DNA from: Hypomesus transpacificus
Lineage: Eukaryota > Chordata > Actinopteri > Osmeriformes > Osmeridae
Direction of reading: 5' to 3'
DNA length: 64,000 nt
Assembly: GCF_021917145.1 (NCBI RefSeq)
Contig: NW_025813837.1
Location: 1,914,950-1,978,949, forward strand
Shown here piece by piece: positions 49,772 through 62,888 of this stretch (position 1 is the first letter of the stretch; the number at the start of each line of letters is the position of its first letter). The translations under genes were made by a program, and so were the position numbers. Below the pieces are notes generated by a model. It saw only the letters and a list, made by a program, of their open reading frames with translations, did no database searches and had not been told where the DNA came from.

Positions 49772-52700
49772 AAGATGTCTGTCTTTGTCCAGGATGAGTT
49801 TGTTGACCTTGGCCTTAGAGAGAAGTTCATGATCTGGTTGAGAAAAAAAATCATTATTTGAACCGATGTGGACAAATGATTTATTATGTATTCAGAAGAA
49901 TGTAAATAAATGTACAGTGAAAATAAAAGTCAAAATGATCAATTTAGTCATGTCTCATGTCAAGTCCAAAGTAGGCTACCTTTATAAAAACAAGTTGAAA
50001 TATGTAGCCTAATATGTATGTTATAGAATCGTTTTGTTGAATTCTGTCAAATCCTTTTTTACCGCTGTCCCATGCTTGCTATTACCATTTTAATGCTGTC
50101 GCTCAAATTACCTACACTGTTTTGGCAGACGTCCAGTCTTGAAGCTAAAACAGGAATGAGTGTCAGTATACTGGTGGTACGGGTGGTTGCACTGAATGAC
50201 CTTGATGGCCAAAATTAACTGTAGGTTACGCTGTATCACCTGAGAGCTGGTTTAAACTCTCACCTATATTTACAAAAGCAACTTTGCAATGGCACTTGTC
50301 CAGTCCCCCATGACAGGTTTCTTGATTGAGGACAACACACTATTAGAAGGGGGAGCCAACGACCACAACATGCACATTGTAAATAATGTAGAAAGGAAAC
50401 AAAATGACATTTAGCATTAGTCTATTAATTTAGCTAAGTGAGCTTATGAATAAATAATATATTAAGATATTAATTGAATGCATTCAAATACATTTACTGA
50501 AACACCACTAAGATAAAGATAGAATGGATCAGGGTAGAAACCTTCACTTCATATGTGTTTCAGTCAGACCTGAAAGTTACATAATACCTTCATAGACTAA
50601 AAACTGGTGGGTCAAAGTTTCATCTTTCCCCATAAATATGAGTAAGTGATCCCCCTTATCAATTCAGTGATATCCCTTGTGATCTCAATATCAGATAGTT
50701 TGATTATGTGGTGCTTCACTCAAATCTAGTGAGCAGTGTACTGACCCAGTGGGAGACATTTAACCTTCAAATGACCCTTTGCAACTACATGAAATTGCAA
50801 ATACCTTATATGTTGAAGTACATCACTTAAAAAATCTATAAATGACATGGCCCACCAACTCTTATCACGAGGGATCTCTTCCAATGTCGATAGCAAGAAA
50901 CATCCGATCATAGTGTTCTTTACACTATCCAATGTCAGTCCAAGTCTGCTGCCATAATTGACCTTTGTTCGAGGAATTCTGTGGATAGTTAACTTGTAAT
51001 GTGAACCTTAGTAGGTGTAAGAAAGATTGATTGTGCAAGTTGGGACCTGAGTGGGTTAGACCAGTCATACAACAGGACCTTCAGAGTTTTATCAGTGTGT
51101 AAGGGGCCAGTCACATAGTCAGTCAGGCAGCACTACACCCAGCGTTTTTTTCTTCCTACACCTGACTGCACTTGTCTACTTGATGTCATTTTGCAAGTGA
51201 CACTGTCGCTGTGCCTGTCAGAAAGGTAGGCAGCTACATGAAACCCTTTTGTTTTGTGACATCTGACATTCTATTTGCTGGTTGGGTTGGTGATTCTCAT
51301 ATTATTTTGTAACTTAGAAATCTTTTTGGTGTGTAATTTTGGACTCGGAACTCTATTTAAGTGTTGTTTACATTTGCAAAGACAACTATGACAGGTTAAC
51401 GTTTCAGATTGCAAACTATGAATGTTCTCATATGTCATAGTAGACTCACAGTCATGTATATGTCCTCTGTTTTGAAATGTATTCATGTCAGATATGTTTC
51501 TATGGTTTACTCAGGTGTTTGGTACTGCAGTGCTTTGATTCACTGCTAACCGGTAGACGTTATAGACCTACACTCCAACTATACTGTTTGAATTTCCAAC
51601 ATAATCACAGGTTACAAGGAGCAAATGTTGCCTTAAATATACATCTATATATATGCCTGTGTGTTTGAACTTAGCACCAGTGACCTACATGTTAAGGCAC
51701 AGGTGCAGGACTGGTGCCTGAGGTGTCATTGTTTGGTCAACAGAGTCTGGCTTCTTTATGGTTTCGTTCCGTGAGGGGAACTTGTTCAAGACTAAACTAA
51801 CACTTCTGGTTGGATCTCCCAACGTTTTTTTGGCCCCCTGTAAGTATGCTGAGTATGAGCATGTTTTAATGACAGAAACAGATGGAGTCTGTTGAAACAG
51901 ATTGGCTTTGTATACTTTTGACACTTCATCATTTGGATGGCAGAATGTGGCTTCCTGTTAAAGGGATGTCTGTCTAAGATGCCACTGAGTCTGACCCAGT
52001 AATGTAGGAAATACTATTCTCACTGACATGTCCATCCATGAACAGAAGTGGAGACATGTTTGCATAATTCAGTTAAAAGGTTGTGTGGTTACTTTTCCAT
52101 TGCTCAAACCAAGGCTATAATTTTGCAATTATTATGAACTTTGCCCTTTAGAGATTATGAAGTTATTTCATATGCCAGAAGTTAGTCCCATTGATTTATA
52201 TTTTATACTAATGTGTGTGTGAGTGGCTTGACTGATGATTTGATTGAATTATTAGCCACTAATATAATATGAAGTATTGTGAGTACATATTGACATAGAC
52301 ACACATCATTTCTTGTAATATTGATTTATGTCTCAAATGGGATTTATGTGGATACATATAACATGCAGACATAGTCATTTATAGGACCATGATAGTGATC
52401 ATGTGAACTATTGTGTCCTGGTTCTAAAATAAGACCCTGTTTATCTCTACTGATGAGTCGTGCTGGCAAGGGCTTGACTTCCAGATGCTGTACTACAGCT
52501 TAACTCCACTAGATGGCCTCACTTCACATCCCGACGCTTGTGCGTTGAGGTATCCCTAAATATAACATCACAGCATTTTCATTATCGGAGAACATCGTCG
52601 ATATTTGATCATGTTTCTGTATTTTCCATGTTAGTTGATAGGCAGTGGATACCCCAACTTTTTTCCATGCATTAAATAACTAGAACTCCTGTGTAGCCTA

Positions 52701-53121
52701 CCCCTGTTAGAGTCACTTAACAGGATTCACTTCAAAGATAAGATAAGAGTACAGAGATATGTTAGCAGTTTTGACCAAGGTTATCTTGTTATTTCTCAAT
52801 GTAATTTACTTGGTCAAAAGTCAGTCTTCTTGGCTTGTAGGGAAAAGGTTCAATTTAGGCTACAGATGTCTAAACTATTTGGCACAAACTGACAGGTTTC
52901 AACACACTGCTCTCTGTCCATTTAAGAAAGTGACCACTGACCGCGCGTCATCAGAACTGTCTGTCGTGTTGCAATGCTCACTATGAATGGCTCATATAAA
53001 GATCTGGTGGGACCATTTCTTGGGGACATTTGTGGAATACCAGCAGTGTTCTGCGTGTGCGAACATTGTGTCCATTTGAAGTTCAAAGGGTTTTTCTGAG
53101 TTATTCGTTTTTTTGTTTTCA
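49772..53121. other. Gene-poor stretch between hint2 and acsbg2
   Basis: About 3.3 kb without coding signal or recognised transposon. It is AT-rich throughout and contains the hint2 3' UTR at its left end. An acceptor TTTTCAG at 53,115-53,121, directly before the first coding acsbg2 exon, implies a non-coding acsbg2 first exon in this stretch, which I could not place. Confidence 0.5.
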
Positions 53122-53132
53122 GTTGATTCAAC

Positions 53133-56100
53133 ATGATGTCTGAAGAGAGTAATTGTATTGCAGCCAATGGGCTTCCTGTTATGGAGGATGATTCTGAAAG
53201 GTACCCGACTAATATTTCTCAAACACAAAGACAATACGCTTGAGTTATCACAGAAATACTGTGTGTGTACTCAACAATCAACAAATGACAGAATGTCATG
53301 GCTTTAACAATTCATGCATCGTCATTGTCATTGTCATGAGCTGTATTCTAATCCTGTTGTTACCTTGGAGCAGCATCCCCACACCAAAGGCCCAGTCACC
53401 ACTAGACTCCAAACTCCAACACATCGGCAGCCCCTCCAGTCCGCTGGCCAACGGAGGAGTGGAGGAAGCGGACCCCGAGCCTGACGAAGGTGAGGCTCCA
53501 GACACTGGGAGCGGTGACTCTGCACAAGAAACACGCATGCCAGACACACGGTCTAGCCTGCAGCCGGACTCAGAGTCTGATGACCAAGGTGATACTAGCC
53601 AGGAGACAGGTGAGGTGGCAGCATTAGACCCACCCAGCCCAGCTGAGGCCCCGGCCAAGCCACCCCGGTCCCCAGGACGAGAAGGACCCTCTGAGGGAGG
53701 TTTTGCAGGTAGGGCCCCTCACCAACCCAGAGGGACATGGGTGATATCATGTGAGAAAAGTCTGGATTTTTGCATCTGAAATCACATCAGTTAATGATTA
53801 AAATGGAGAAAATGAATTAATCTTTGACATTTGACATTTTTCCATTCTTTTTTTCTGTAAAGCGTGTGCTCGATGTAAATCAAATCAAGATAATTTCCAA
53901 ATCACAAAATCTGACCAAACCTGATGGACTGGTGTCGAGCTGCATTCCAAAGCTTTCTTTTTCCCCCTGAGGTCACATTACACGACCACAATTTTTTTTG
54001 TATCCCTATGACAATGAAGCGTGAGAGTCTATTCACTTTTCTTAGACAGAAGCACACACCCCCAATTACATCCCTCCCTCCCTGGCTCCCTCCCTCCTTC
54101 TTTACCTTCCTCCTTCCCTACCTCTGCGCCAGATCACTTGTTCCGAGCTGAGCTCTTTTTGTGGGGAAAACTCTGCATCCTGCTCTCTGAAACTGCCACC
54201 GATGTCAGCCAACCTCTGTCCTTGTTGTCCTTCCGTAACAGAAACCAAGCCGATTCCTCTCAACGCGGCCTCGGTATCTCTGGCGCCGGCTGACAGACTA
54301 TGGAGCACGGTCAGGGACCAGGCGGTCACGCTGAGGATGGAAGAGTCCGGGCCCGGCTCAGAAGCCCCCATGACGGTCCACCAGATGTTCCTGGAGACGG
54401 TGCAGAGCCACGAAGATCACCCGGCTCTGAGCTCCAAGATCGAGGGGGAATGGATCGCCCTCACATGGAGAGAGTACTACAACCAGTGCAGAGTTGCTGC
54501 CAAAGGCTTCCTCAAGGTCTGTTTGTTTATGGAATTATTGCGTAGCGCTAAAACGTGTTCCTCCACTCATAGCACCATGCAGGTGTGACCTATGGGAATG
54601 CTTGTGGGCCCGTGATGCTTTAGGGTTTCTAGGTGGCACTGTTGTTGGATTGTTGTTGTGTCTGGTAAAAATATAGACAGTCCCTTGGCACTCACCATGG
54701 AAAATACTTTTAGAACTGTGCTCCCCTGGTCCTCAATCCTCTGGTGTACTCAATGTGTATTCTTTAGATTTCTTTGGATAAAAGTGATTGCTAAATTAAG
54801 AAAAATGTTCATGTAAAGTAGTAGCTTTCTATTCATGTGGTGAAACCACAATCACTTCCTGAAAATACTGTAGGTTCAAATCTGACTGGAAATTCCTTCG
54901 GTATTGATCACTTGTGTTCTTATTAACTAAATACGTTTTTTTTTTTAATGTTTACTTAGCAAGTTGTCCCATTGTCATTTTGGTCTCAGTGTAAGAATGG
55001 GCTGCTGAAAGCTAACACTTGGGTGTGTGGGAATCAAAGGTCATGTTACTTCTCCTGTTTCACGGTCATATATAGGACGCAGGAATAAGTATCAAAGCAT
55101 CGAGTAGGTCAAAAATAAATATGACTGCACGTGTGCCAGTGTCTCACACCTTATTCATTTCATCTTTTGCTATCTACGTTTTCTCTGTAGTTGGGGCTGG
55201 AGCGTTTCCATGGTGTTGGTATTCTGGGATTTAACTCTCCGGAGTGGTTCATCGCAGACATTGGCTGTATCTTGGCTGGGTAATGTTGCTCTGTAATTAG
55301 CCTATGATTGCCCCCATCAACATAAAGAGAAAATACTTGGTACAATATGTTGCTCGAATATGATTCTGAAGAATTGGGAAAATTCAATTTCAAGGAAATG
55401 TAGTTCAATTAACATACACAACATGGGTCAATAAAACAGAAGAATCATGTGTTTGCTTAGCTTGAAATTCCTGTGTGGCACTGAGGAGAATTGATCTAGT
55501 CAGACTGGCCAGTGGACATGTTGACTCAGCAAACATGTCATCATAAGGTCAATGACACCCAGACAACCAGCTTCTTATACAGCTCCATAGTGCCTTTTCA
55601 TCCCATTTAACAAGCCCTATTCCGAACACAATAGCATTTCATTAATTCCATCCACTCATCTTACTCAGATGTGCTGTGTGTGTCTCCTCAGGGGCCTGGC
55701 TGCAGGTATTTACACCACCAATTCTCCCGAGGCGTGTCAGTACGTGGCAGAAAACTGCGAGGCCAACGTTCTAGTGGTGGAGAATCATAAACAGCTGCTA
55801 AAGATCTTACAGGTCAGGAACCAGCCTCAGTTCTAGATGACATGGATCCTTGTTCCGATGTTCCGAGTTCTTACAAGAACCATTCAGACACTCAGACACT
55901 CTTGCAATCAAAATGTTTCCTAGTTTGGTGAATCCCTATAAAATGATTAACCTAATAGTCCTACAATATTTTCCCTCTTAGGTTAAAGACCAGCTACCTC
56001 ATCTGAAAGCCATTGTTCAGTACAAGGACGAGCTACAACAGAAACTACCAAACCTCTACACGGTACATTTACAAAAATTCTGATCGACCAACAAGATCAT

Positions 56101-59100
56101 TTCAAACCATGCAGAAGAACACCAGCATATCAGCATTATATCAGCATACCTGACACACCATACACAGAGCATGCCCCATCTGACCTCACTGCCTTCCTCC
56201 ACAGTGGGCAGAGTTCATGGCGCTGGGGGAGGCGGTGTCAGATGAGGAGCTGAATGCTGTGATTGACAGCCAGAGAGCCAATGAGTGTTGCACGCTCATC
56301 TACACCTCAGGCACCACAGGCAATCCCAAAGGGGTCATGTTGAGTCACGACAACGTGAGTATGTAATTGGCGTTCTGCTCAGTATTACTCCTAATGTATT
56401 GTAGTGGGGAATCAGGATCATATCTTTGCACACAGTATTACTAAGACTCCATGACTTATCTTCAGGTTTTAAAAACACTCTAAACTAAACAAGACCCAGG
56501 AGTTAACACTAACGTACTACTTCTCTGGCCTGCTTATGTGACCCAGATCATACATTTACATTCAGTACATACAGTACATACAGTCAATTAGCAGACGCTC
56601 TTATCCAGAGCGACTTACAGTAAGTACAGGGACATTCTTCCCGAGGCAAGTAGGGTGAAGTACCTTGCCCAAGGACACAACGTCATTTCGCACGGCCGGT
56701 AATAAAACCGGCAACCTCCTGATCAATAGCCCGATTCCCTAACCGCTCAGCCATCTGACCCACCATCAGATCACCTGGATAGCCAACGCTGCGGGTGGCA
56801 TGACAGAACTGAAGGCTGCTGAGGAGGTGGTGGTCAGCTACCTGCCCCTCAGCCACGTGGCCGCCCAGGTCAACGACATGTGGATCTGCATGAGAGTCGC
56901 CGGAACGACTCACTTCGCTGACCCTGACGCCCTCAAGGTCCAAATCCATGACATGTCAAAACTCTTACTATAGGAATCACTGGAAATGTTTGATCCAATG
57001 TACGATGCAGACGCATGAAACAGATGCACAGATAATGAATACAAATATATGAATTCATATAATGTATATTTAAATTGGGATCAAACTCTGATTTTGACAT
57101 TATTTGTGTCTCAGGGCTCGTTGGGTAATACCCTAAAGGAGGTGCGTCCCACCAGCTTCCTGGGTGTCCCTCGTGTCTGGGAGAAGATGCAGGAAAAGAT
57201 GAAAGCCATTGGTGCAAAGTCATCTCCATTCAGGAAGAGAATAGCAGACTGGGCCAAGTCTGTAGGACTCCAGTACAGCTACAGTGCCATGAGCGGGTAA
57301 GGTTTAGAGTGTTAGGGCAAAAACTGCTGTCCAAAGAATAAATATAGTTAATTCTTAACTTTAAAATACTATTATAGTTTAGCATTCAATGATGAGTAAT
57401 AATGTCAAATGTAATTGTGTGCCATGCTGGTTAATGATTGTTTTTTTTACTCCACCACACCGAAACGCCTCCCCTTGTCATGTCAAACCAGCACCATAAC
57501 CAGCTGTGTCATGTGACTTCCTGTTGGTTTTGCTGTGGAATGCAGGGAGAACGCAGTGCCCTGGGGCTTCATGCTGGCCAACAACCTGGTCTTCAAGAAA
57601 GTCCGCGCCGCCCTGGGCTTCGACCGCTGCCGAGCCTGCTTCACCGGTGCCGCCCCCATCACCAAGGAGACACTGGAGTACTTCATGAGCCTCAACCTCC
57701 CCCTGTTTGAGCTGTATGGCATGAGCGAGAGCACCGGACCACACACCATCTCCTGGATGGACGGGTACCACATCATGAGGTCAGAGGCCCACACAGATAA
57801 GGGCGTGTCGGGAGTGTGAAGTAGATCGCTGTCCGACGTGACAGGTCGAGAAGTTGATTTGTCAACAACTAAACAAACATGCATGTCCTTCATGATGGGA
57901 ACTCGGAACATGGTGAGGTCAGTGGCCCACGGAGATAAGGGCTTGTCGGGGTGTGAAGTGGATCACTGTCTGGACTGACTGGCGATGATGGATGGACTCA
58001 GTGGGAGGAGGCGGGGGGGGGGGGGGCGGTTAGGACAGGAGATTGTTGTTAAAGGATCTTATAAGTAAAATATCTGATATTTACAATTCACTTGAAGCCA
58101 TCTTTCTTCTCAGGAAATATTCATGGAGTATGAATAAAATATACACGGCATATAGCATTCCTGTATATTTCTATGTCGGTCCTAAATCTTTGTTTTGCCA
58201 CAGCTGTGGGAAGGTGGTGGTAGGCTGTAAGACCAAGCTGGACAAGCCGGATGAGGACGGGAACGGAGAGATCTGCTTCTGGGGCCGTCATGTCTTCATG
58301 GGCTACCTGAACATGCCGGACAAGACGGAGGAAGCACTGGACCACGAGGGCTGGCTGCACTCAGGAGACCTGGGCAAACACGACAAGAAGGACTTCCTGT
58401 TCATCACAGGCAGGATCAAAGGTAGGCCGTTTGGGATCACCTATCGGTTCATTGGAGCGTCAATAAAGAGCCATTGATGGAAAAATGCTGATGACAGGAC
58501 AGACGAGCAGTCATGAATGTGGCTTGTGTCCTTACAACCGAGGCAGATGTGCATCAGCAACATGAATGATGTGTCTCGCTGAGGTGTGATGTCACTTCCA
58601 CAGAGCTGATCATCACGGCCGGGGGTGAGAACATTCCTCCTGTGCCCATTGAGGACGCAGTGAAAGCTGAAACAGCCATCATCAGCAACGCCATGCTGCT
58701 GGGAGACAAGCTCAAGTTTCTCTCCATGATGCTCACTCTCAAAGTAAATCTCACGTGTTTTGGGATTCTCACGTGTTTTGGGGGAGGGTTATCTCATGTC
58801 TTTTTTCTCTCAAATAAAATCATGTCAAATGTGTGAAGAAAGACACCGGCAGATTAGTAGATGCATTTTTGTGAATGTCCTTATTCCGTCTCTGCAGTGC
58901 GTTGTGGACGACAACGGCGAACCCACAGATGAGCTAAGCCCTGAGGCTGTGGAGTTCTGTCAGAGACACAGTGTCAAGGCAACCAAGGTCTCGGAGATCA
59001 TAGCCAATAAGGAGCCAGCCATCTACCAGGCCATCCAGGAGGGAGTGGAGCGAGTCAATGCCAGGGCTAACTCCAACGCTCAGAAGGTGCAGAAATGGGT

Positions 59101-59667
59101 CCTTCTTGACAAAGACTTCTCAATTTCCGGAGGAGAACTCGGTATGTTTGTTTTTGTATTGTTTATCTTTTTGCAGTACGAGTCTGTGGTCGATAGTTAC
59201 ACATCTTTGAATCTTTTTGATTAGTCATTTCCTTGTTTCATCCATTTGATGTTTGCTAGGTTGTTGGTTACATAAAGATCTAAGGGTGATACGTTTGCCG
59301 TTGTATGTAAAACTAAACAGTTAAGGAACAAGGAAGCCGTCAAGCAGTAGAGGACTTACGTAAATGATTTTATCAAAATTCTTCTTCTGCATTCTTGTGC
59401 CAAGCAACATTCTAGCCTTTTGCATAGTTCAAACATTCCTTCATGCTTCCTTTGTGAGATTAAACAGTCGGGTTAACTATATTCACCATATTGCAGGTAT
59501 TTACCAAGGAAAGAAAGAGATACCAAATATTTTTGGTCTGTTTTTTATATTTGTCTTTCTTCTTCTTGGTATTCTTTTCAGGTCCTACCATGAAGCTAAG
59601 AAGACCCGTTGTGGTGAAAATCTACAAGGACACGATAGACCAGATCTATGGAGTGACACAGGAATAA
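53133..59667 (+). CDS. acsbg2: Long-chain acyl-CoA synthetase, bubblegum family member 2
   Basis: ACSBG enzymes activate long and very-long-chain fatty acids to acyl-CoA through an acyl-AMP. Coding exons are 53133-53200, 53374-53708, 54242-54516, 55191-55279, 55692-55812, 55982-56062, 56205-56354, 56770-56937, 57115-57296, 57546-57779, 58204-58421, 58604-58743, 58898-59141 and 59582-59667, which close to 796 residues. The AMP-binding P-loop YTSGTTGNPKGVMLSHDN is at about 356-373. Further blocks are FTGAAPITKETLEYF, LYGMSESTGPH, GWLHSGDLG, ITGRIKELIITAGGENIPP and DKDFSISGGELGPTMKLRR, all typical of ACSBG. About 130 N-terminal residues, mostly in one exon, are acidic and proline/serine-rich and look disordered. 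Choice of ACSBG2 over ACSBG1 is by overall recall. The exon numbers used elsewhere count a non-coding first exon, so 56770-56937 is exon 9. Confidence 0.93.
56544..56773 (-). repeat. tRNA-derived SINE at the acsbg2 exon 9 acceptor, with 7-bp target duplication
   Basis: Read on the minus strand the element has a tRNA-like head (GTCAGATGGCTGAGCGGTTA), the conserved GTGTCCTTGGGCAAGG middle and a GTCTGCTAATTGAC tail. It is flanked by CAGATCA on both sides (56544-56550 and 56767-56773). The right-hand CAG is the splice acceptor in use for exon 9; the left-hand CAG follows a pyrimidine-rich tract (CTTCTCTGGCCTGCTT) and looks like the old acceptor. Confidence 0.85.
57770..57990 (+). repeat. 138-bp diverged tandem duplication at an acsbg2 donor
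   Basis: GAGGTCAGAGGCCCACACAG at 57777 and GAGGTCAGTGGCCCACGGAG at 57915 begin two copies that continue through AGATAAGGGC and GTGTGAAGT. The first contains the donor of the exon ending at 57779. The second lies in the intron and carries the same donor-like GAG|GTCAG. A run of about 17 G (58,012-58,026) follows. Confidence 0.75.
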
Positions 59668-61526
59668 CAGTGGATCCCAAAGACACTGGAGAACATTGAA
59701 GACCTAAAACTAGGGCGATCACATGACTAGAAAAGGCCTTAAGGATATTTAATGTTTTCTTAGAGATTGTTGTGCGTCTAGCAACTAAGCATGACTATGA
59801 TCCTCCCATTGGTTCCTACTCCAAATAACTATTTAAGCAGTTATGTACATAAGACTTCGCAACAAGGATATTTGCACTTTTTGTAAATAAACGGTATAAT
59901 CATTGCCAAATCTACTGTACTCTCTTGAGAGACTAGCTTGCACTTTGTCCGAAAATCTGCAAAGCTGAACTTTGGAAGACAGTATCATGGGATTCCAGCT
60001 TCCACGCAGCATCCAAAATGGTCACAAGATATACCTCTAGAGTTTAGAAATGTGTTCAATAACCATTAACTTTTTTGGACGCTGGGTTGAGAAACCGTGA
60101 TGAATTGTAAGATTGTAGAGTAATTACGTAAGACTAACAGCATGGGGGGGAAATCAGATGTTCATAGTTTACTCAGTGCCTCTCCATGTACAGTACCAGG
60201 AATATTGAAGTGTTTATTTTCTGACATGTTGTAATGAATTGAATCAATAAACACATGATAGGCTAAAGAGATTGTGTGGTATGTCAGCTGTGACTTTTTA
60301 TATATGGGAGGCAACTCCCCTCACATGACTTAGAATGAACTCTGCACTAGTATTTTATAATGCCTTAATGGGTTTATAGAGACAGCTTTGCTGTCAGCCA
60401 ACTAACAATATTATATGGATGTTTAGCGTTACCTCCGCACTGGCCAATGGAGTTGCTACTCCAATGTTCAAAACAATTCATGAGTGCATCGTTTATTTTT
60501 CACTTTAAATACACTTCAGTGTGAACCCATCAGTCATGTTGTTAAATCCGCCTCTGTCCCACATACAAACATTTGAATTATTGAAATCTTTATCACCATC
60601 ATGGCGAATTAGGGAAGACTCAATTAAGGAGATGGATATATCCCTGGTGTGTGTGGTCTTGTAATAGTCTGTAATAGAAGCTTGACTACATACATTCTTA
60701 ATACATAGGTTTGTATTAGGTAACACTGAAACCAAGCACCAAGCAAGCATACAGTATAGTTGCATAGTGAAGTATGCAAAGTATTGTGTGAATAACTGAA
60801 AATGACAATACAGGAACACTGTACAGTAGCTACGGAGAAAGCTAAAAGAACCTGTTACCTTTGACAGACAGGCTTGGGTTGGGAAACTCAAACCGGTTGC
60901 CATTCCATGCTGGAGCTGAAGGCCATGCCATAAAAAAAACTGCTGGAGTTCAAAAGTTACATTGGGAATCCTTGAAAGCAACCTTGAGTAAATGTTATAC
61001 TAAAACCAACCAAAAGGTCAGACAGCTACAACTAATTTCTCAATTGATTGCAGGGAAAGAGTAAAGCAAAGGTTGGCAGTCAGGGCATAAAATCTCTGCA
61101 ACAGCCTCGCAGGATAAGTCATGACCTACTCTGCAGTTACCCTTCCAAATTTGGCAGAGAAACAATCCTATGAATGTTTGCCCCTTGTGGTAAAAATATA
61201 CTATGACAATTGTGTTTACCAAGCAGTTGTACCTGAAGTGAATTCTGTGAACTGACACAAACATCCTGTAACTGTATAAACATGCATGTGAATAAATCAA
61301 ACAAACACATGGGTTGTAGAGCTAGTTCTGCAAATACAAAATATAAAATTTTATTTTTATTAAAATGAGCATAAACACAAATAATTACAAGTGGATAGCA
61401 CAAAATGTTAAGAACAAAGTAAACAAGGCAAAGGCAAAGCCAAAAGCACATTCAAGTTAAATCTGATATATCTATATTTGAACACATAATTTAGTGCATT
61501 TACTTCTTAAGGCAGAACAAGATGGC
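59668..61526. other. Convergent 3' regions of acsbg2 and the BLVRB-like gene
   Basis: AATAAA words near 59,886 and 60,246 could end acsbg2 transcripts. On the minus strand an AT-rich tract near 61,345-61,365 could end the reductase transcript. No gene or transposon was recognised in between. Confidence 0.45.
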
Positions 61527-62618
61527 TTATTTAGTTGTTATGGCAACGCCCTTCTTGAACCAGGCATTACTGTTGAGCAGTGAGAGCATAAAGCGAGCAA
61601 CATCACCCCTGGCAACAGCAGTTCCTACGGGTAGTCCATTGGAGTCAGGGACAAAGTACCCCTCGTGGGTTAGGAACTCTTTGGCTGAGGAGAGGTCAAG
61701 GGTCAAAAGGTCAATTTAGCCAAGCCTTCAAAAACAAAAAGGTAGTGCTGCAAGATGCCAAGACTAGTGTGACAAAGAGCTGAATTCAGACAATGATCCC
61801 TAATGCAAGGCAGTTGTCTTAGATTATCTATGACATTAATAATAAAAAAGTAAATGTATAGGAAACTGGAGCATACACAGTGTACCAAATCAAGCTCTGG
61901 AGCTTAGCTGTCCACGAGGAACAATCTTCATGTTCCAAACATTTAAAAAACACACCTCAACAAATGTGGGCTAATTCATTCTGAATCCGTTTGTGTGTCT
62001 TACCTGTGGCAGGTAGATTCTTAAGCCCAGGGGGTCGAACCACAGTCCAGTTGACCTCCTCTGTCTTCTTCAGGTAGTGCTCCATCTCAAACATGTTACT
62101 GAGAACACTCCGGATCATTGGCAGCAGGAGGAAGCGGATGAGGTAAGATGCCCGCAAGCCTGATTCGGCTGGAGGGGGAGGTATAAATATGAATAAAATA
62201 TATAGTAATGTGCTTGTTGAGGCAGTACAAACAATCTGACCAAGGCTGAAAACACAGTCCATTATGATTGAAACCTACGTTGGCTAATTACTTACGCTCA
62301 GTGTACCACGAGGTCATGGTTATGATGCGGTTGACTTTGGCCTCGCGCATGGCTTTAACCATCGCCCTCATGGAGAGGGTGTAGCCCGTGACACCGTAGA
62401 GGACGGACGGAGGGAAGCCGAGGCATGAGATAACAGCATCGTGTCCTTGAAAGTGCTGCTTAAGGCTGTCCTCTGAGAAAATGTCCCCCTCAACAACCTG
62501 AGAGAAAGGATTAGTAACTTTCTTGGCATGTAAGGGTTAAGGTTCAAACACCGTACAAGGCCTCCAGTACTGTGGATTAGTTTAAAAACAGTTGATAAAC
62601 AAAGACAAGATCTGAATC

Positions 62619-62667
<49 letters not shown>

Positions 62668-62888
62668 AAGGAAAACACAAATGTAGGTCGATAGGAAACA
62701 GAACTAGCGTCTAAGTGAACTGACATTAGAAGAACAGCATTCCGGAGACATACCTTTAACTGCTCATGATGCACTGTGAGTTTCCCTGGGTTTCTGACTA
62801 TGGCTGTGACAGCGTGTCCTTGCTGCAGGGCCTCGGTCACCAAGTATTGGCCCGTCTGGCCAGTGGCCCCCAGCACAGCTATCTTCAT
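61527..62888 (-). CDS. NAD(P)-binding SDR protein, BLVRB/NmrA-like
   Basis: Four coding exons on the minus strand are 62888-62754, 62497-62296, 62168-62004 and 61684-61527, giving 219 residues. The N terminus MKIAVLGATGQTGQYL has the GxxGxxG dinucleotide-binding signature of atypical short-chain dehydrogenases. VVEGDIF, AVISCLGFPPS, RIITMTSWY and NWTVVRPPGL follow in the usual order for the biliverdin reductase B / NmrA-like group. The similarity to human BLVRB outside these blocks is low, so the substrate cannot be given. An in-frame ATG at 62937-62939 would add 17 residues with three cysteines; the start at 62888 is preferred because it places the nucleotide-binding strand at the N terminus, as in the family. 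Confidence 0.82.
62617..62666. repeat. (TG)n microsatellite in the BLVRB-like intron 1
   Basis: About 24 uninterrupted TG units lie between the first and second exons of the reductase gene. Confidence 0.92.

Noticed and set aside
52450-52480. CTGATGAG resembling a hammerhead ribozyme core
   Set aside because: The required CGAAA segment and a closing stem are absent downstream; a single 8-mer is expected by chance.
60505-60981. Minus-strand open frame of 158 codons between acsbg2 and the reductase
   Set aside because: It has no recognisable domain or conserved motif, an AT-driven composition and no splice partners; I take it as chance.
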